A DNA stretch of 64,000 nt from Marinifilum_A sediminis (GCA_947496465.1 CANMCX010000003.1:1-64000), one strand, 5' to 3'; positions 28,301 to 34,588 are shown, numbered from the stretch's first letter. The notes: generated by a model not told the origin, from the sequence alone. Translations and numbers: made by a program.

Positions 28301-28641
28301 ATAAATTGACTGTCGTAGATAATTTGGGTTGTGTGGCAAAAGATTCAGTTGATGTTGAAGTAAAACCTGTTGGAATTGAACAGCCAAGTGCATTTACTCC
28401 AAATTCGAATAATGAGAATGACAGGTTCTATTTGAAGGATATTAATTACGATATTCAAAAATATGAAATGTACGTTTACGACAGATGGGGTGAATTATTA
28501 TTTATCGGCAGCGAACCAGGTTATAATGGTGGTTGGGATGGACAATATAAAGGAAAGCTTTGTCCTACAGGAGCTTATGTTTGGATGTTGTTCATAAATG
28601 GTGATCTGACAAATAAAGGAACCTTTATGTTGATCAGATAA
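16336..28641 (+). CDS. Giant secreted immunoglobulin-repeat protein with gliding-motility (type IX secretion) C-terminal domain
   Basis: This is a 4101-residue surface or secreted adhesin-like protein. A signal peptide ends in NKGFAQ (residue 37); an internal ATG at 16366 would also keep it. Residues about 80-505 resemble the IgGFc-binding-protein N-terminal domain (FISVMATEDNTVVNF, IVATEDNTRVEVNG). About 586-745 is a jelly-roll-like domain. From about 760 to 3535 I count about 31 Ig-like modules, most ending in a GxYxCxV strand with a paired Cys. Residues 1569-2688 hold a four-module block repeated three times. Less regular modules follow, and the last about 85 residues (AFTPNSNNENDRF to FINGDLTNKGTFMLIR) are the TIGR04131/CHU_C sorting domain. 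It is strongly acidic. The PorP/SprF-type gene follows at 123 bases. The ligand is unknown. Confidence 0.95.
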   Translation: MNLNDMGNGKMSTQLQVIFKLIIVFCLFAIPNKGFAQYDYEHYVPPFYNGSSTDNDIGYHRAILSTNSVKDIRVYIYRGYDDEIDVVTISNTSPYSYPFLTPVGVEKGDVVTYPHKYNFPENVVGAKELNKKLSDDGLRFYSPDGPFFVNMRHSTRDQGSSLTTKGTYAYGTEFLSGHTYTHQNSATSRRSHFISVMATEDNTVVNFTDIKVSRLTEFNSATNSLVSKVISPTDVITTTTLMRGDSYVIGVDHDLSGFSNADKNALNGTSITSNKPIAVNSGSWTTGPSGQDIGVDQIVPIDQVRNEYIIMRGKGNYTTERPIIVATEDNTRVEVNGVYEGTIAKKGGYMDLNDPYDGNGNAYVLTDKNVYVYQTLSGSSSSIGPTVGMNFIPPVSTSGIREVTVPYAEVLSKQGVTGVITILSQTGAVISYSRDGEEALHPISNITGSPVKISGVPQWEIYKLDDNLKGSYRFYSNKAINVAWLVKSGVVGAAGYYSGFTKEISKIIPDLDINTDVDLNLICESYDDNIIVSIKDPAPDFYEWYVNDFEGEPNFPDGPLNVPAPDVETTYYVVGSYRDPLMDQLYNGSFFELTVDSDYDEVFGNLRNPGEYSLVRQTTNADPSFKYPTFSDMDNDYMFMAISKNFGDTIYRGTKVDVVDGFNYIVKLHGRSVVNEEYTTAQSLKVMVNDEVIVDNFKIEQTNDWQSVSALWKPKGAENAVIKLLNNNASGIQSAFALDSITFVQAVQDTATFVARVVPNYSYGNNDKTFHFCEGVRNSLDVSNGDVSWYDYSWSKKEEGTENYIDLVDNDEFSGVKTHQLFFENPQQINEGEYRCSIGFKEEYTDCGTSTDNVHADLTVLVDEAATINIDANHTNFCFGKTATLTALVTGDAGEVKWYVNGGDTPVSLENPFVFADDYAPGTYTIRCEAENGCGKAFDEISLRVLSAPELTDLTVNDNLCENKDVILTAEATGSGTLNYNWKEGTTDLIEKGSTLTFPASMDDRSSIYSVSVSSVYTIDGVNFVCPDDLTMSVENLDIIPIVTIDDEIDDVTLCEGATTHTFEVGVTEADSYYNFVWEKDGEEDEDTAGAQKIVSPIALSDAGTYKVTVSNGCDSKESTATLSVTPKMVVTSITADPAGPFCSPTNVTVTFTDNGAVSEYRAKKPDNSIITITNPYSFEINNSTEGTWEFIAEPNCVGDNFTYKFTWNIIPDFGDVTIEDVGTCLGEEVSFHAVVEDVSDLSNLKYLWKNEAEDEIGTEAVLTIDNVEESDLGIYTCTVSDQCNTETESATLSIQKVNTPKTSAVDIEVCEGDNFSFDIDYIGTPTFEWSFKNKSGVIKTLSESTGSLTINPVSKDDEGIYYCTVHLICGDDVTIQRNLVVHKHVSIDPSAHEIIDICQGEKPLLNVEVKYTSDATVANSDDYTIIWTDDSDNPLVGFGDVNQVQLNAHNTPGTYTYKAKVTSFCDNLSKTYIVKVHEKPILSTLDNNVEECAGVVSLNITESGEHNGISWWKNELPITDGNTEPTNYVIDPATSPTSDGNYIAKVNSNFCGDDQVSISVDITNNIVVTDQSDAITTVCENKTISLSVTADAGGDEIHYKWTQTAKPTKIFPNTPSIELKDVMIDEDAGEYTCELSNDLGCGNVTLTFNVVVNKNPKITKDPDDQIICETEVSVDFTVAGDVQGDIHYQWYDKDDVAVGTDHPTLTVVPVDGQSYHCKIWGDACGEATTQTATLTIIPKVAVTNPNPVTINDGADASFSVTASGEKEYSYQWEIWVGPGVDDYNPVTGAKYSGINTAELKITNALKADFDGNQYRCVVTSDGAICTLNATAISSEATLTINSINKIVSAGQPENQVVCEGENITFSITGTKTTGLTYQWQYHEGDNVYKNADVSDVNTVGDISTYTISGATQDMENWRFRCLVSDGLSTPQLSNEVMVDVWENIVVSTSDDSGLTACVDAPFSITVEATGDILKYKWYKVGDESISLSDKATFSISKVDLSHQGTYKVDVYNDQNCNNETRTFGVDVLELLTLDDPEDVVMCTGDADPTFMVKANGDGPFTYQWFDKDHNSVGTNDAILIVDTPVDGQSYYCEVFNNCNTIISKSALLTVVEPLVVIDPIDQLIADNGTAHFNVTASGEPNYSYQWQVWVGPTADDWSDLANDVNYSDVKTNELTVSNATIIDGFDGKQYRCVVTTDGVKGCIRSVESNFAELSIDALSLIKSHPSDQKLCENLPVTFIVEVMPTVDTYNWFYNDGTNDYAAKATWDVSVSGELTIDPVTPEMDGWEFYCEVAIGTGSPDPTNKAKLTVWEEVAITSPVNLDTPIEVCKGESRNLSVIATGDEREYKWYEQATPATVLSTTDSYFVDEINADIVYVCEVSNDCVTESRTFTFTVRDELVITTPLTTNTICEGELIPEFNVAATGYAPLSYHWFENGVEVPASNSDKFTPATAVDGNTYYCVITDGCGKSLTSDVAELIVNQGVTITSEPSDITISDGENATFELTAIGDEIPGTPITYQWQILNGASWDNLADDVTYSGCKTASLEITKANLSFNGKQYRCLVSNTCSTDVESATVILSVNALYKILTPPSNIQACLNDEVYFEIVGTTPGLDYAWEYENGSGIFVNAEVVPGMSEVLTVNGSKLKIDNASLTMASWTFRCIVSDGSSTDDISNVVSMEVFEPIEITPIDNQELCFDESKQITLDVTSGTEPYTYSWTKDATEVSATAIVNIGGADNGNYKVIASNGGVCPDKSSEFTVIHHSKLSLDAWENADHVCIGTPETLSVSIDNVDPALTLSYKWYKDGAEIVGETSVDYILTAADKSKAGQYKVEVFDGCSTEFVSGYVDVYQSIAPVSIWPAEKTLCLGEELNLEAIVSGDATSYTWTKNDIPFVANTTHLIAEVGIGDAGIYKCVIKDECGIEITYIIDISILSIPEITKGLEILPEICEGEVLELGPIEIVGTYDAIKWTLSDDSEDNVSGLNLILGAAITEMEGNYKVAVSNVCGEDVSVGTQIVNPTPTLASIDDQTVCQNEGVVFRAETTGRDLHYQWKIDGVDQATDAAELIIDGTEVLPDDPFNARTYNIECTVTNDNGCGEILNETAQLIVNPSTILNTTLKNVVKYVGDDYTMALDVTGDDLVYTWSHVVDGVKTDLTGITGSFIDFTNIQMSDAGYYNCVITGICGTRLASGKLTVKEPVKIIDGLTNFIEKCEGESLNLTLSASGQITSKEWFKDGNPLGNTEFTHFIPELSIADAGTYTCVIKGEGLPVSGIEESTIVRVYSNTTLNAPIGNQTICENDELNWSPNISGAADLTYKWFFGGTEVSTKKDLHYDNLTLAQEGEYEVQVKGFCGDVSSSGTLEVTELPKVIGVSDNNEVCENTSLVEFSVLATGENLRYQWRKNTIDIAGKTSPTLSLTSIQLDDEATYDCRVYNSCGEDISASMELSVIPQLSILSEPVDLEVCAGEPVTFTAEVVGNDVNYQWKLNGTDITGATNSVYDILETEDADNGYYTCIVSDFCTDSRSTKPTELVVNKLPNSEIIGRMVLCAKEDRVTYTTIDQKNIVYGWGVDGGIFAGPDEGLRTRITWEEVANGELSIMITNNETGCSSKVDSLVTLNALPEVNLEVFDSKGVCEESFELSGGYPAGGIYWVNGISEETFDPADKGPGEYTIHYSYTDKFGCSNVTETTSLKVDELPTVDITDDTTIGSCSPFTLVADTKEDNIKWSPADNLNDVNSMTPIFTPGESQVYVASVMDEHGCVGIDLVNLNVAPLPEVTTIEDITAGQCNELQLLTDIVGDAGEITWTNPDHLDDPTTRSPRIVNAPEGTYTYKINVVDLYGCDAGDEVTVSIVADPELDEDKFGCEGDQFEVNLTGMDKPIWDDGYAGDTRTVETPGKYTLTVENEYGCGDKQNFVINPTPNPKLMDYLIIDGPDEVEIVEGKPVIIFEGQTLTLGSNLPLEYSPYNFTWEDGKEGSILQRYDVTETGLYKLTVVDNLGCVAKDSVDVEVKPVGIEQPSAFTPNSNNENDRFYLKDINYDIQKYEMYVYDRWGELLFIGSEPGYNGGWDGQYKGKLCPTGAYVWMLFINGDLTNKGTFMLIR
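21040..24396 (+). repeat. Three tandem copies of a four-Ig-module block (about 1.1 kb each) inside the giant gene
   Basis: Copies lie at about 21040-22175, 22176-23283 and 23284-24396, 1136, 1108 and 1113 bases. Each has the same four modules in order: one ending near a Cys-rich strand, one with a VDGQSYYC or VDGNTYYC strand, one lacking the first cysteine (INDGADASF, IADNGTAHF, ISDGENATF) and ending QYRCVV or QYRCLV, and one with a W-x-F-x-C strand (NWRFRC, GWEFYC, SWTFRC) and a W or F exit. The copies are diverged at the protein level, so this is an old duplication. Confidence 0.8.
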
Positions 28642-28694
28642 TTCGATAAAACTTTTATTTAATCAATAAAATAAATTTAATTTACATGTGATTT

Positions 28695-28715
28695 CGGGAA
28701 TCGTAGTGATTCCCG
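28695..28715 (+). other. Stem-loop between giant protein and PorP/SprF genes
   Basis: A perfect 8-bp stem CGGGAATC/GATTCCCG (28695-28702, 28708-28715) has a GTAGT loop and no T run after it. It is not a terminator in either direction. It may tune the relative expression or stability of the two messages. Confidence 0.6.
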
Positions 28716-28763
28716 GATCGCATATATTCAAAATCATACTGTAGGATTTTAAACCACAAACTG

Positions 28764-29759
28764 ATGAAGAGGGCTCTACTTGCTTTTTGCATGTTGTTTT
28801 TTACTTCGGTAACCTGTCTTTTTGCACAGGATATCCGATTCTCACAATTTTATGCAAATAAATTGTATTTAAATCCTGCTCTTGCAGGATCGACTAATTA
28901 TTCAAATGTAAGTTTAAACTATAGGAACCAATGGCCAAATCTTGATTTGCCATATGTTACTTATAGCGTTTCATTTGATAATTTTTACGAAGCCTTAAAT
29001 GGTGGTATAGGAATAACTGTTATTCAGGATGATCAAGGAGATGGAGCTCTTAAAACAACGACTTTTGCGGGTATGTATTCTTTTTATTTAAGAATTAACG
29101 ACGATCTGATAGTTCGTCCGGCCATACAGGCTGCCTATATGCAAAAGAAAGTCGATTGGGCGAATTTGGTTTTCCCCGATCAGGTATCTCCAATTTATGG
29201 TAGCATTTTTCCTCACAATACATCTGGTGATCCAGCAAATAGAAAAAAAGGAGGCTGGGATTTTTCGTTGGGCTCGATTGCTTACTACAAGGATTATTAT
29301 TTCGGTATTGCAGCTCATCATTTAGCAAAACCAGATTTAAGTTTTGATGATGAACAAGAAGATAAATTACAAACAAAAATAACAGTTCATGCAGGAGCCG
29401 AGTTTGTTTTAGGAGGAAGAAGCAGAAGGTATGCCGATAATTGGATTTTAGCTCCAGCCTTACTTTATCAAAAGCAAGGCGATTTTTCTCAAATGAATTA
29501 TGGATTGTATGCAAGTAAAAGTTCTATGGTGTTTGGTTTATGGTTCAATCAGAATTTCGAGCCAAATTACGACTCGTTTATTGCCATGGTAGGTTTCGTT
29601 ACCGAACGATTTAAAGTGGCTTACAGTTACGATTATGCCATTTCTAAGCTAATTCATACCAATACTGGAGCACACGAAATTTCATTTTCCTTTCCTTTGG
29701 TGGCTGATATGAATAAAAGAAGAAAAAGAATTAAAGCCGTACGTTCACCGGTTTTCTAA
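28764..29759 (+). CDS. PorP/SprF family type IX secretion outer-membrane protein
   Basis: This 331-residue beta-barrel protein has a signal peptide (residues 1-21, ending LFAQ) and the family start DIRFSQFYANKLYLNPALAG, followed by alternating amphipathic strands and GGIGITVIQDDQGDG. PorP/SprF proteins partner with large gliding-type C-terminal-domain proteins and are needed for their secretion or surface attachment. The gene directly follows such a protein here, which fits one client-specific partner. The C-terminus ends in basic residues (KRRKRIKAVRSPVF). Confidence 0.93.
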   Translation: MKRALLAFCMLFFTSVTCLFAQDIRFSQFYANKLYLNPALAGSTNYSNVSLNYRNQWPNLDLPYVTYSVSFDNFYEALNGGIGITVIQDDQGDGALKTTTFAGMYSFYLRINDDLIVRPAIQAAYMQKKVDWANLVFPDQVSPIYGSIFPHNTSGDPANRKKGGWDFSLGSIAYYKDYYFGIAAHHLAKPDLSFDDEQEDKLQTKITVHAGAEFVLGGRSRRYADNWILAPALLYQKQGDFSQMNYGLYASKSSMVFGLWFNQNFEPNYDSFIAMVGFVTERFKVAYSYDYAISKLIHTNTGAHEISFSFPLVADMNKRRKRIKAVRSPVF

Positions 29760-29784
29760 AATATTTAAGAAATTATGAAAATAA

Positions 29785-29820
29785 AAAAAGGAGACAATCT
29801 TCACAGATTGTCTCCTTTTT
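29785..29820. terminator. Bidirectional terminator after PorP/SprF gene
   Basis: A 16-bp stem spans 29785-29800 and 29805-29820 (core GGAGACAATCT/AGATTGTCTCC) with A and T runs on the two sides. It serves the converging genes with stops at 29759 and 29838. Confidence 0.92.
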
Positions 29821-29837
29821 ATGAGTTATGGCAATAG

Positions 29838-30551
29838 TTATTTAATTCTTTCCAGATACTTTGCTTTGATCTTTTTCATCAAATCCAGGCTTAAATCTTC
29901 AGCATATACACGAATCATATCTACAGCCTTAAAATGGTCGTAAATAAAGCCCAACGAGACGTCAAAATGCATCATCTCCATATTGTATTTAACTTGTTTT
30001 GTTAGTAGCTCAAATTGCTCCCACGATAGTTTTTGAGGTATGGTAAAATAACCATGATTGGGCTCAATATGATCTTTGTAAAATCCATCTTCAATTACAT
30101 CCAAAGCAAAAAACTTATCCAATTGAATCATCGCTTTTGAATTGTGTGGAATAGATCCACTCGACTTAAGCTGAATGCCTTCTTTTTTATAAGATGCCTG
30201 CAGTTCCTTCACCTGATCATAGGTACTTAATCTTCTGATACGAATAACATGATAAACATCATTGAAGATAGTTATACTACCTACAGCAGCATGAAAGTTA
30301 GCTTCAAAATACGACATGATTTTCTGTGTAGCACGAGTGAATACTTCCAAATCGTATTTCTTATCCATTACCAAATAAATGTAATGAGGTTTAACATCTT
30401 TCTGAAAACCGTCATAATACTCATAGTAGCCAGGAAACGGATTTGTAGCTTCCAGTACAATGGTATTAGGTAATATTTTATTATCGATTACTTCAAGTGT
30501 TTCTTCTTTTAGAAGACTTCCAAATTTTACAACATAGTTTTCAGCAGCCAT
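29838..30551 (-). CDS. Unknown conserved-looking protein, 237 residues
   Basis: I do not recognise a family. There is no signal peptide or membrane segment, so it is probably cytoplasmic. It reads as a mixed alpha/beta protein with regular strands (PHYIYLVMDKKYDLEVF, AAVGSITIFNDVYHVIRIRR, HGYFTIPQKLSWEQFELL) and a lysine-rich end. It stands alone with a good minus-strand promoter match and a terminator. A role in sequence-specific or lipid binding cannot be claimed. The reading frame is long and clean, so a real gene is likely. Confidence 0.75.
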   Translation of the reverse strand: MAAENYVVKFGSLLKEETLEVIDNKILPNTIVLEATNPFPGYYEYYDGFQKDVKPHYIYLVMDKKYDLEVFTRATQKIMSYFEANFHAAVGSITIFNDVYHVIRIRRLSTYDQVKELQASYKKEGIQLKSSGSIPHNSKAMIQLDKFFALDVIEDGFYKDHIEPNHGYFTIPQKLSWEQFELLTKQVKYNMEMMHFDVSLGFIYDHFKAVDMIRVYAEDLSLDLMKKIKAKYLERIK

Positions 30552-30593
30552 AGTAGAAGGATTGAGGGGTTAATACTCCGATTGTCTTATACT

Positions 30594-30624
30594 TAAACAT
30601 AGTAAATTTTGCATGTAAAAACAA
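30594..30624 (-). promoter_or_regulatory. Candidate promoter of the 237-residue protein gene
   Basis: On the minus strand TTG (30624-30622), a 20-base spacer and TATGTTTA (30601-30594, one mismatch from TAnnTTTG) lie 43 bases before the ATG at 30551. Confidence 0.4.
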
Positions 30625-30658
30625 GACTTAAAACTCTTTTTAATAATGTAAATTTTCT

Positions 30659-31429
30659 TTAATGATCTCGGGTAAAGATAGGTGCGTTTATTTTCGATAA
30701 ATTTGGATTGTAGATGTATCCGTCTAAATCAAATGCTTTTAAATCTTCCGGATCAGTAATTTCATTCTGAATAATGAATCGAGTCATTAATCCTCTTGCT
30801 TTTTTTGCAAAGAAGCTGATCATTTTATACTCTCCATTTTTTAAATCTTTAAATCCAGGAGTAATAATCTCGGCTTTTACTTTCTTATTTTTTATGGATT
30901 TGAAATATTCATTTGAGGCTAAATTGATCAAATGTTTGTGATCATTCTCTTTTAAAGTTTGATTAATTGACTTTGTGATTTTCTCACCCCAGAACTGATA
31001 CAAATTATCTCCTCGTCTGTTCTCTAATTTCTTACCCATTTCCAATCGGTAGGCCTGAATTAAATCCATAGGTTTTAATACACCATATAAACCAGATAAA
31101 ATTCGAAGATTGGTTTGTGAACGTTCCAAATCTTTATCACTAAAAGTAGCTGCATCAATTCCGGTATAAACATCCCCTTTAAAGGCAAGCAAGGCTTGTT
31201 TAGCATTGTCCTCGTTAAATGGTAGATGCCACTCGTGAAAGCGTTCAAAATTGAGCTGAGCAAGTTTGGGACTAATTCCCATTAAGTCGGCAATGTCATC
31301 CACTTTAAGTTTACGAAGTACTTTAATTAATTGAGCGGAATCTTTTGTGAACTCTGCATCGGAGTGTATATTACTTGTTGTTGGAGTATCAAAATCCAAT
31401 GTTTTAGCAGGAGATATAACTATTAGCAT
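30659..31429 (-). CDS. yaaA: Peroxide stress protein YaaA (DUF328)
   Basis: This 256-residue protein matches YaaA from the first residue: MLIVISPAKTLDF, then KLMGISPKLAQLN-like LMGISPKLAQLN, ALLAFKGDVYTGIDA, LRILSGLYGVLKPMDLIQAYRLEMG, INLASNEYF and ISFFAKKARGLM. In E. coli YaaA lowers intracellular free iron during hydrogen peroxide stress and binds DNA; the biochemical role in Bacteroidota is inferred. It is cytoplasmic. Upstream, between it and the S9 peptidase gene, lies the palindrome array. Confidence 0.94.
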   Translation of the reverse strand: MLIVISPAKTLDFDTPTTSNIHSDAEFTKDSAQLIKVLRKLKVDDIADLMGISPKLAQLNFERFHEWHLPFNEDNAKQALLAFKGDVYTGIDAATFSDKDLERSQTNLRILSGLYGVLKPMDLIQAYRLEMGKKLENRRGDNLYQFWGEKITKSINQTLKENDHKHLINLASNEYFKSIKNKKVKAEIITPGFKDLKNGEYKMISFFAKKARGLMTRFIIQNEITDPEDLKAFDLDGYIYNPNLSKINAPIFTRDH

Positions 31430-31546
31430 ATTTTGTGTTTTTGATTGGAATTTAAAATTACTTATTATTCAGAAAACCATCAATAGAGTTTATCATTATT
31501 GATGATAGCTTAGTTTTTATCTATAACAAGAGACTGAAAAAATGGC

Positions 31547-31796
31547 TTCCCCAGCTTGGGGAAAGCTGAAATGAAAATAGAAATACCTTCCCCAACTTGG
31601 GAAAGCGTGTTTCATGAAAAAAGAGGGCTTCCCCAGCTTGGGAAAATGCAAAATTGAATTTAGAGAGGCATTCCCAGCTTGGGGAAAGGTGAATTGAAAT
31701 AAAAGGACTGTTTCCCAACTTGGGGAAGCTTTATTTTTAAAAAAGAGGGTCTCCCCAGTTTGGGGAAGGCAATTCTGAAAAAAAATGGCTTCCCCA
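31547..31796. repeat. Tandem array of TTCCCCA-GCT-TGGGGAA palindromes, 41-bp period
   Basis: Six full palindromes of 16-17 bp and one half copy start at 31547, 31588, 31629, 31671, 31712, 31751 and 31790. The steps are 41, 41, 42, 41, 39 and 39 bp. The core is TTCCC(C)A(G/A)(C/T)TTGGG(G)GAA; the 24-25 bases between are AT-rich and unrelated. The array lies between the S9 peptidase terminator and yaaA. Reading frames through it give repetitive SPSWG-like peptides and are not genes. Repeats this short and imperfect, with no cas genes, are not a CRISPR array. Confidence 0.9.
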
Positions 31797-31823
31797 AAAC
31801 AGAAAAACCACTAATAGTAATTT

Positions 31824-31858
31824 CAAAAAAAAGAGGCTGACTATTGGACAACCTCTTT
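31824..31858 (-). terminator. Terminator of the S9 peptidase gene
   Basis: AAAAGAGG and CCTCTTTT (about 31829-31836, 31851-31858) form a stem ending, on the minus strand, in a T run, 13 bases after the stop at 31871. Confidence 0.8.
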
Positions 31859-31870
31859 TAAAATCAGTAA

Positions 31871-34456
31871 TTATAAATTTTTATCAGGATACAGATTGTT
31901 CCACCATTGTGGTTGATCTTTTAAGTATTTTGCGAAATAGGCAAATATGGTGTTGTTCCAAAGAATTCGTTTGGTGTAGTTTTGAATCAAGTGGTTCTGT
32001 CCGTTTACCTGAACAAAATCAACATCTTTACCCAATAGTTTTAAGGCCTGGTACATTTGAATACTCTCGCCAAGAGGAACATTGGTATCTACACTTCCGT
32101 GTAACAAAAGCATTGGTGTTGTAATTTTATCGGCATTAAACAGCGGACTTTGATCCACATAAATATCTTTTCTGTTCCAAGGGAATGATTTCCCAGTGGC
32201 ATTCATACTGTATGAATATCCCCAGTAACCTTCTCCCCAATAACTGGTAATATCACTAATACCTGCATGAGAAATAGCAGCAGCAAAAATATCTGTTCTG
32301 GTTTGAAGCAATTGAGTCGTAAATCCGCCATACGAAGCACCAATACATCCTACTTTATCTGCATCTACAAATGGATGAGCTTTCATAAATTTCTTGGTTC
32401 CTTCGATAATTTCATCGGCAGTAGTGATTCCCCAGTTGTTTTGATGACGAGCAGAGAATTCCTGACCGAACCCTGTTGCTCCACTTGGTTGCAATAGGTA
32501 CACCACATAGCCCATGGCAGCATACATATTTAATGGGTATCTTCCGCCAAAACTTCTCTCAACAGGTGAAGTTCCGCCATAGTAGTTCACAATCATCGGG
32601 TATTTTTTGTTTGCATCGAAATTAGGTGGATAATAGGCTCTACCAATAATTGTTGTGCCATCCTCTTTTGTGAAGTTCCAATCTTCAGTTTTGCCAAACT
32701 GTACATTTACCAAATGTTCTTTTTCAGGATTGGAAATAATGTTTACTTTTTTCGAATTCAACTCATAAACAAAAGCTTTGTTTGGAGATGAAATACTGCA
32801 AGCTACATAGCTAATTGTTTCACCATTATCCGATAAATCGAAATTACGAACCACATCAGATTTTGTATTCAGTTTACTGAATTCTTTTGAAGCAAGATTG
32901 TATGCGAACAGGCATTCGTAATCTTTATCCTGAGCTTTAATGTATATTTTTTGGTCTTTTTTGTTCCAAACAGCATTCGATATTGCCGGATCGAAGTTAT
33001 AAGTCAAGGGCTCAACATTTTTACTTGCTAAATCATAAATGTACAACTGTCCGTCGTAGTTGTTCGCTATAGGATGATTGCCAATATTTTCACCAATTTT
33101 CCCGAAACAAGAAGGACCACCTTGAACTAATAATTGCTTTCCATCAGGAGAATATTGAGCGTATCCAGCAACCAATTTATCTTTCCAAAGGGTATCAACA
33201 GCAAATGTTTGCACATTCATCTGATAAAGATTCTGTTTGAAATAAGGGTAATCACTGTAATCAGGACGAGAAGTTGTAAATAAAATGTGCTTCCCATCAG
33301 AACTGATATCCGCTAAATTGGTACTTAGCGTACCATAGGTTAATCGTTGCTTTACACCGCTTTCCACATCAAGTTTATACAAAAAACTTCTGTTTCGATA
33401 CCAAGGCAAACGATCTTCCATGCCCTGGAATTTTCTTAGTTTCCATTCTTTCGAATGATCTTTATTGGTGCTGTAAATGATGAATTGTCCATTTGGAGCC
33501 CAGTTGTATCCAGAAAAATCTGAGATGTTAGCGCTTATTTGCTGCTCTTCCTGTTTCTGAAAATCAAATGCAAAAATGGATGTTTTACCATTGTATGATT
33601 TTGTGTAAGAGATTTTAGAACCGATTGGCAACCATTTAATACTTGACAATTGACTACCTCTAAAGCTGCGAATGATATTTCCTGTTGCTATTTCTTGAAT
33701 TTCTTTCCAGTTTTCAGTTTTATCAGAAGGAGGCAAGGTGCGAGAGTAGGAAATTAAAGCATATTTTCCATCAAAGGAAAGAGCAGTGCTTTTTACTTTA
33801 GTACCATCTAACACTTTATTGATATCTATGAATTGTTTTGGAGATAAGGATAGATCAAACAATTCTGAATTCCAGTCTTTTTTGGCTATTAGATTTAGTT
33901 TGAATTTATTATTTTTCGCTCCTGATAGGATTTTAACTACAATTTTATGATGTCCTTGTTCTAGCTGTAAGCTTTCGCTTAATTCTTTTGCTTCTTCATC
34001 TTCATGTTTGTAATGCGATAGCTTTTTTACACCATCAACATATATTTCAACCATTGGAAAGCTATTCAGTTTTAAATCAAATTTGCTCCATTGATTGGTG
34101 TTGAAGTAGGAAACAAAATAATACAACTGATTGGCTTTGTTTGGAAGAGAGACAAAGCCTTTAGAATTTGCACGTTTTTCTTTCCATGTTAAAATCTTGC
34201 CATTCCAGCTGAACTGATCATTTGCTTTCGGGGTAATTTTGCACAGATCCAATTGATTTTCCTGAAGAAGGTTTTTCAATTCGAAAGTACTGCCATTAAA
34301 ATCTTCGATCGTATTAAACGCAGGTAAGTGTATTTCTATAGCTTCGGTCTGAAGCCAGTTTTTGATTGTCTTTTGCTGATTCTCTTCCTTTGAAGAAGCA
34401 AAGCAAAGGTTTACACTAATTAATAATGTTAGTGCAGATACTATAAGCTTATTCAT
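31871..34456 (-). CDS. S9 family serine peptidase (prolyl oligopeptidase / DPP-like), exported
   Basis: This is an 861-residue periplasmic or surface peptidase. The signal peptide ends near NLCFASS. An N-terminal beta-rich region (about 90-220) and a beta-propeller of about six WD40-like blades (about 220-600; blades such as ISYSRTLPPSDK, ILFTTSRPDYSD, YSPDGKQLLVQGG) precede the alpha/beta-hydrolase domain. The triad is S708 (GASYGGF), D790 (GSVDTNVP) and H822 (GQNHLIQ). All three are intact. Such enzymes release dipeptides or cut after proline; specificity is not visible. Confidence 0.94.
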   Translation of the reverse strand: MNKLIVSALTLLISVNLCFASSKEENQQKTIKNWLQTEAIEIHLPAFNTIEDFNGSTFELKNLLQENQLDLCKITPKANDQFSWNGKILTWKEKRANSKGFVSLPNKANQLYYFVSYFNTNQWSKFDLKLNSFPMVEIYVDGVKKLSHYKHEDEEAKELSESLQLEQGHHKIVVKILSGAKNNKFKLNLIAKKDWNSELFDLSLSPKQFIDINKVLDGTKVKSTALSFDGKYALISYSRTLPPSDKTENWKEIQEIATGNIIRSFRGSQLSSIKWLPIGSKISYTKSYNGKTSIFAFDFQKQEEQQISANISDFSGYNWAPNGQFIIYSTNKDHSKEWKLRKFQGMEDRLPWYRNRSFLYKLDVESGVKQRLTYGTLSTNLADISSDGKHILFTTSRPDYSDYPYFKQNLYQMNVQTFAVDTLWKDKLVAGYAQYSPDGKQLLVQGGPSCFGKIGENIGNHPIANNYDGQLYIYDLASKNVEPLTYNFDPAISNAVWNKKDQKIYIKAQDKDYECLFAYNLASKEFSKLNTKSDVVRNFDLSDNGETISYVACSISSPNKAFVYELNSKKVNIISNPEKEHLVNVQFGKTEDWNFTKEDGTTIIGRAYYPPNFDANKKYPMIVNYYGGTSPVERSFGGRYPLNMYAAMGYVVYLLQPSGATGFGQEFSARHQNNWGITTADEIIEGTKKFMKAHPFVDADKVGCIGASYGGFTTQLLQTRTDIFAAAISHAGISDITSYWGEGYWGYSYSMNATGKSFPWNRKDIYVDQSPLFNADKITTPMLLLHGSVDTNVPLGESIQMYQALKLLGKDVDFVQVNGQNHLIQNYTKRILWNNTIFAYFAKYLKDQPQWWNNLYPDKNL

Positions 34457-34588
34457 CTGTTAAAATTTTCAGGTTTGTTGATAGAATTCAATACTACGGA
34501 TTTTTCCAAGCATAAAAAAGGATATTTGTTAGCAAGTAGATACCTTTTCGATAATCATATTAATTTTCACGAAGAAATTACCTAATTG
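34457..34588. other. Spacer between S9 peptidase and MATE leader
   Basis: These 132 bases separate the divergent S9 peptidase gene and the MATE leader promoter. They hold a loose inverted repeat GGATATTTG...AGATACC at about 34520-34545. No convincing minus-strand promoter is visible. Confidence 0.3.

Noticed and set aside
31547..31796. CRISPR array
   Set aside because: Repeats are 16-17 bp, imperfect and palindromic throughout, spacers are 24-25 bp, and there are no cas genes or leader.
31521..31851. Two minus-strand ORFs of 63-65 residues across the palindrome array
   Set aside because: They are translations of the short repeats (SPSWG-like motifs), overlap each other and have no start context. 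The DNA repeat explains them.
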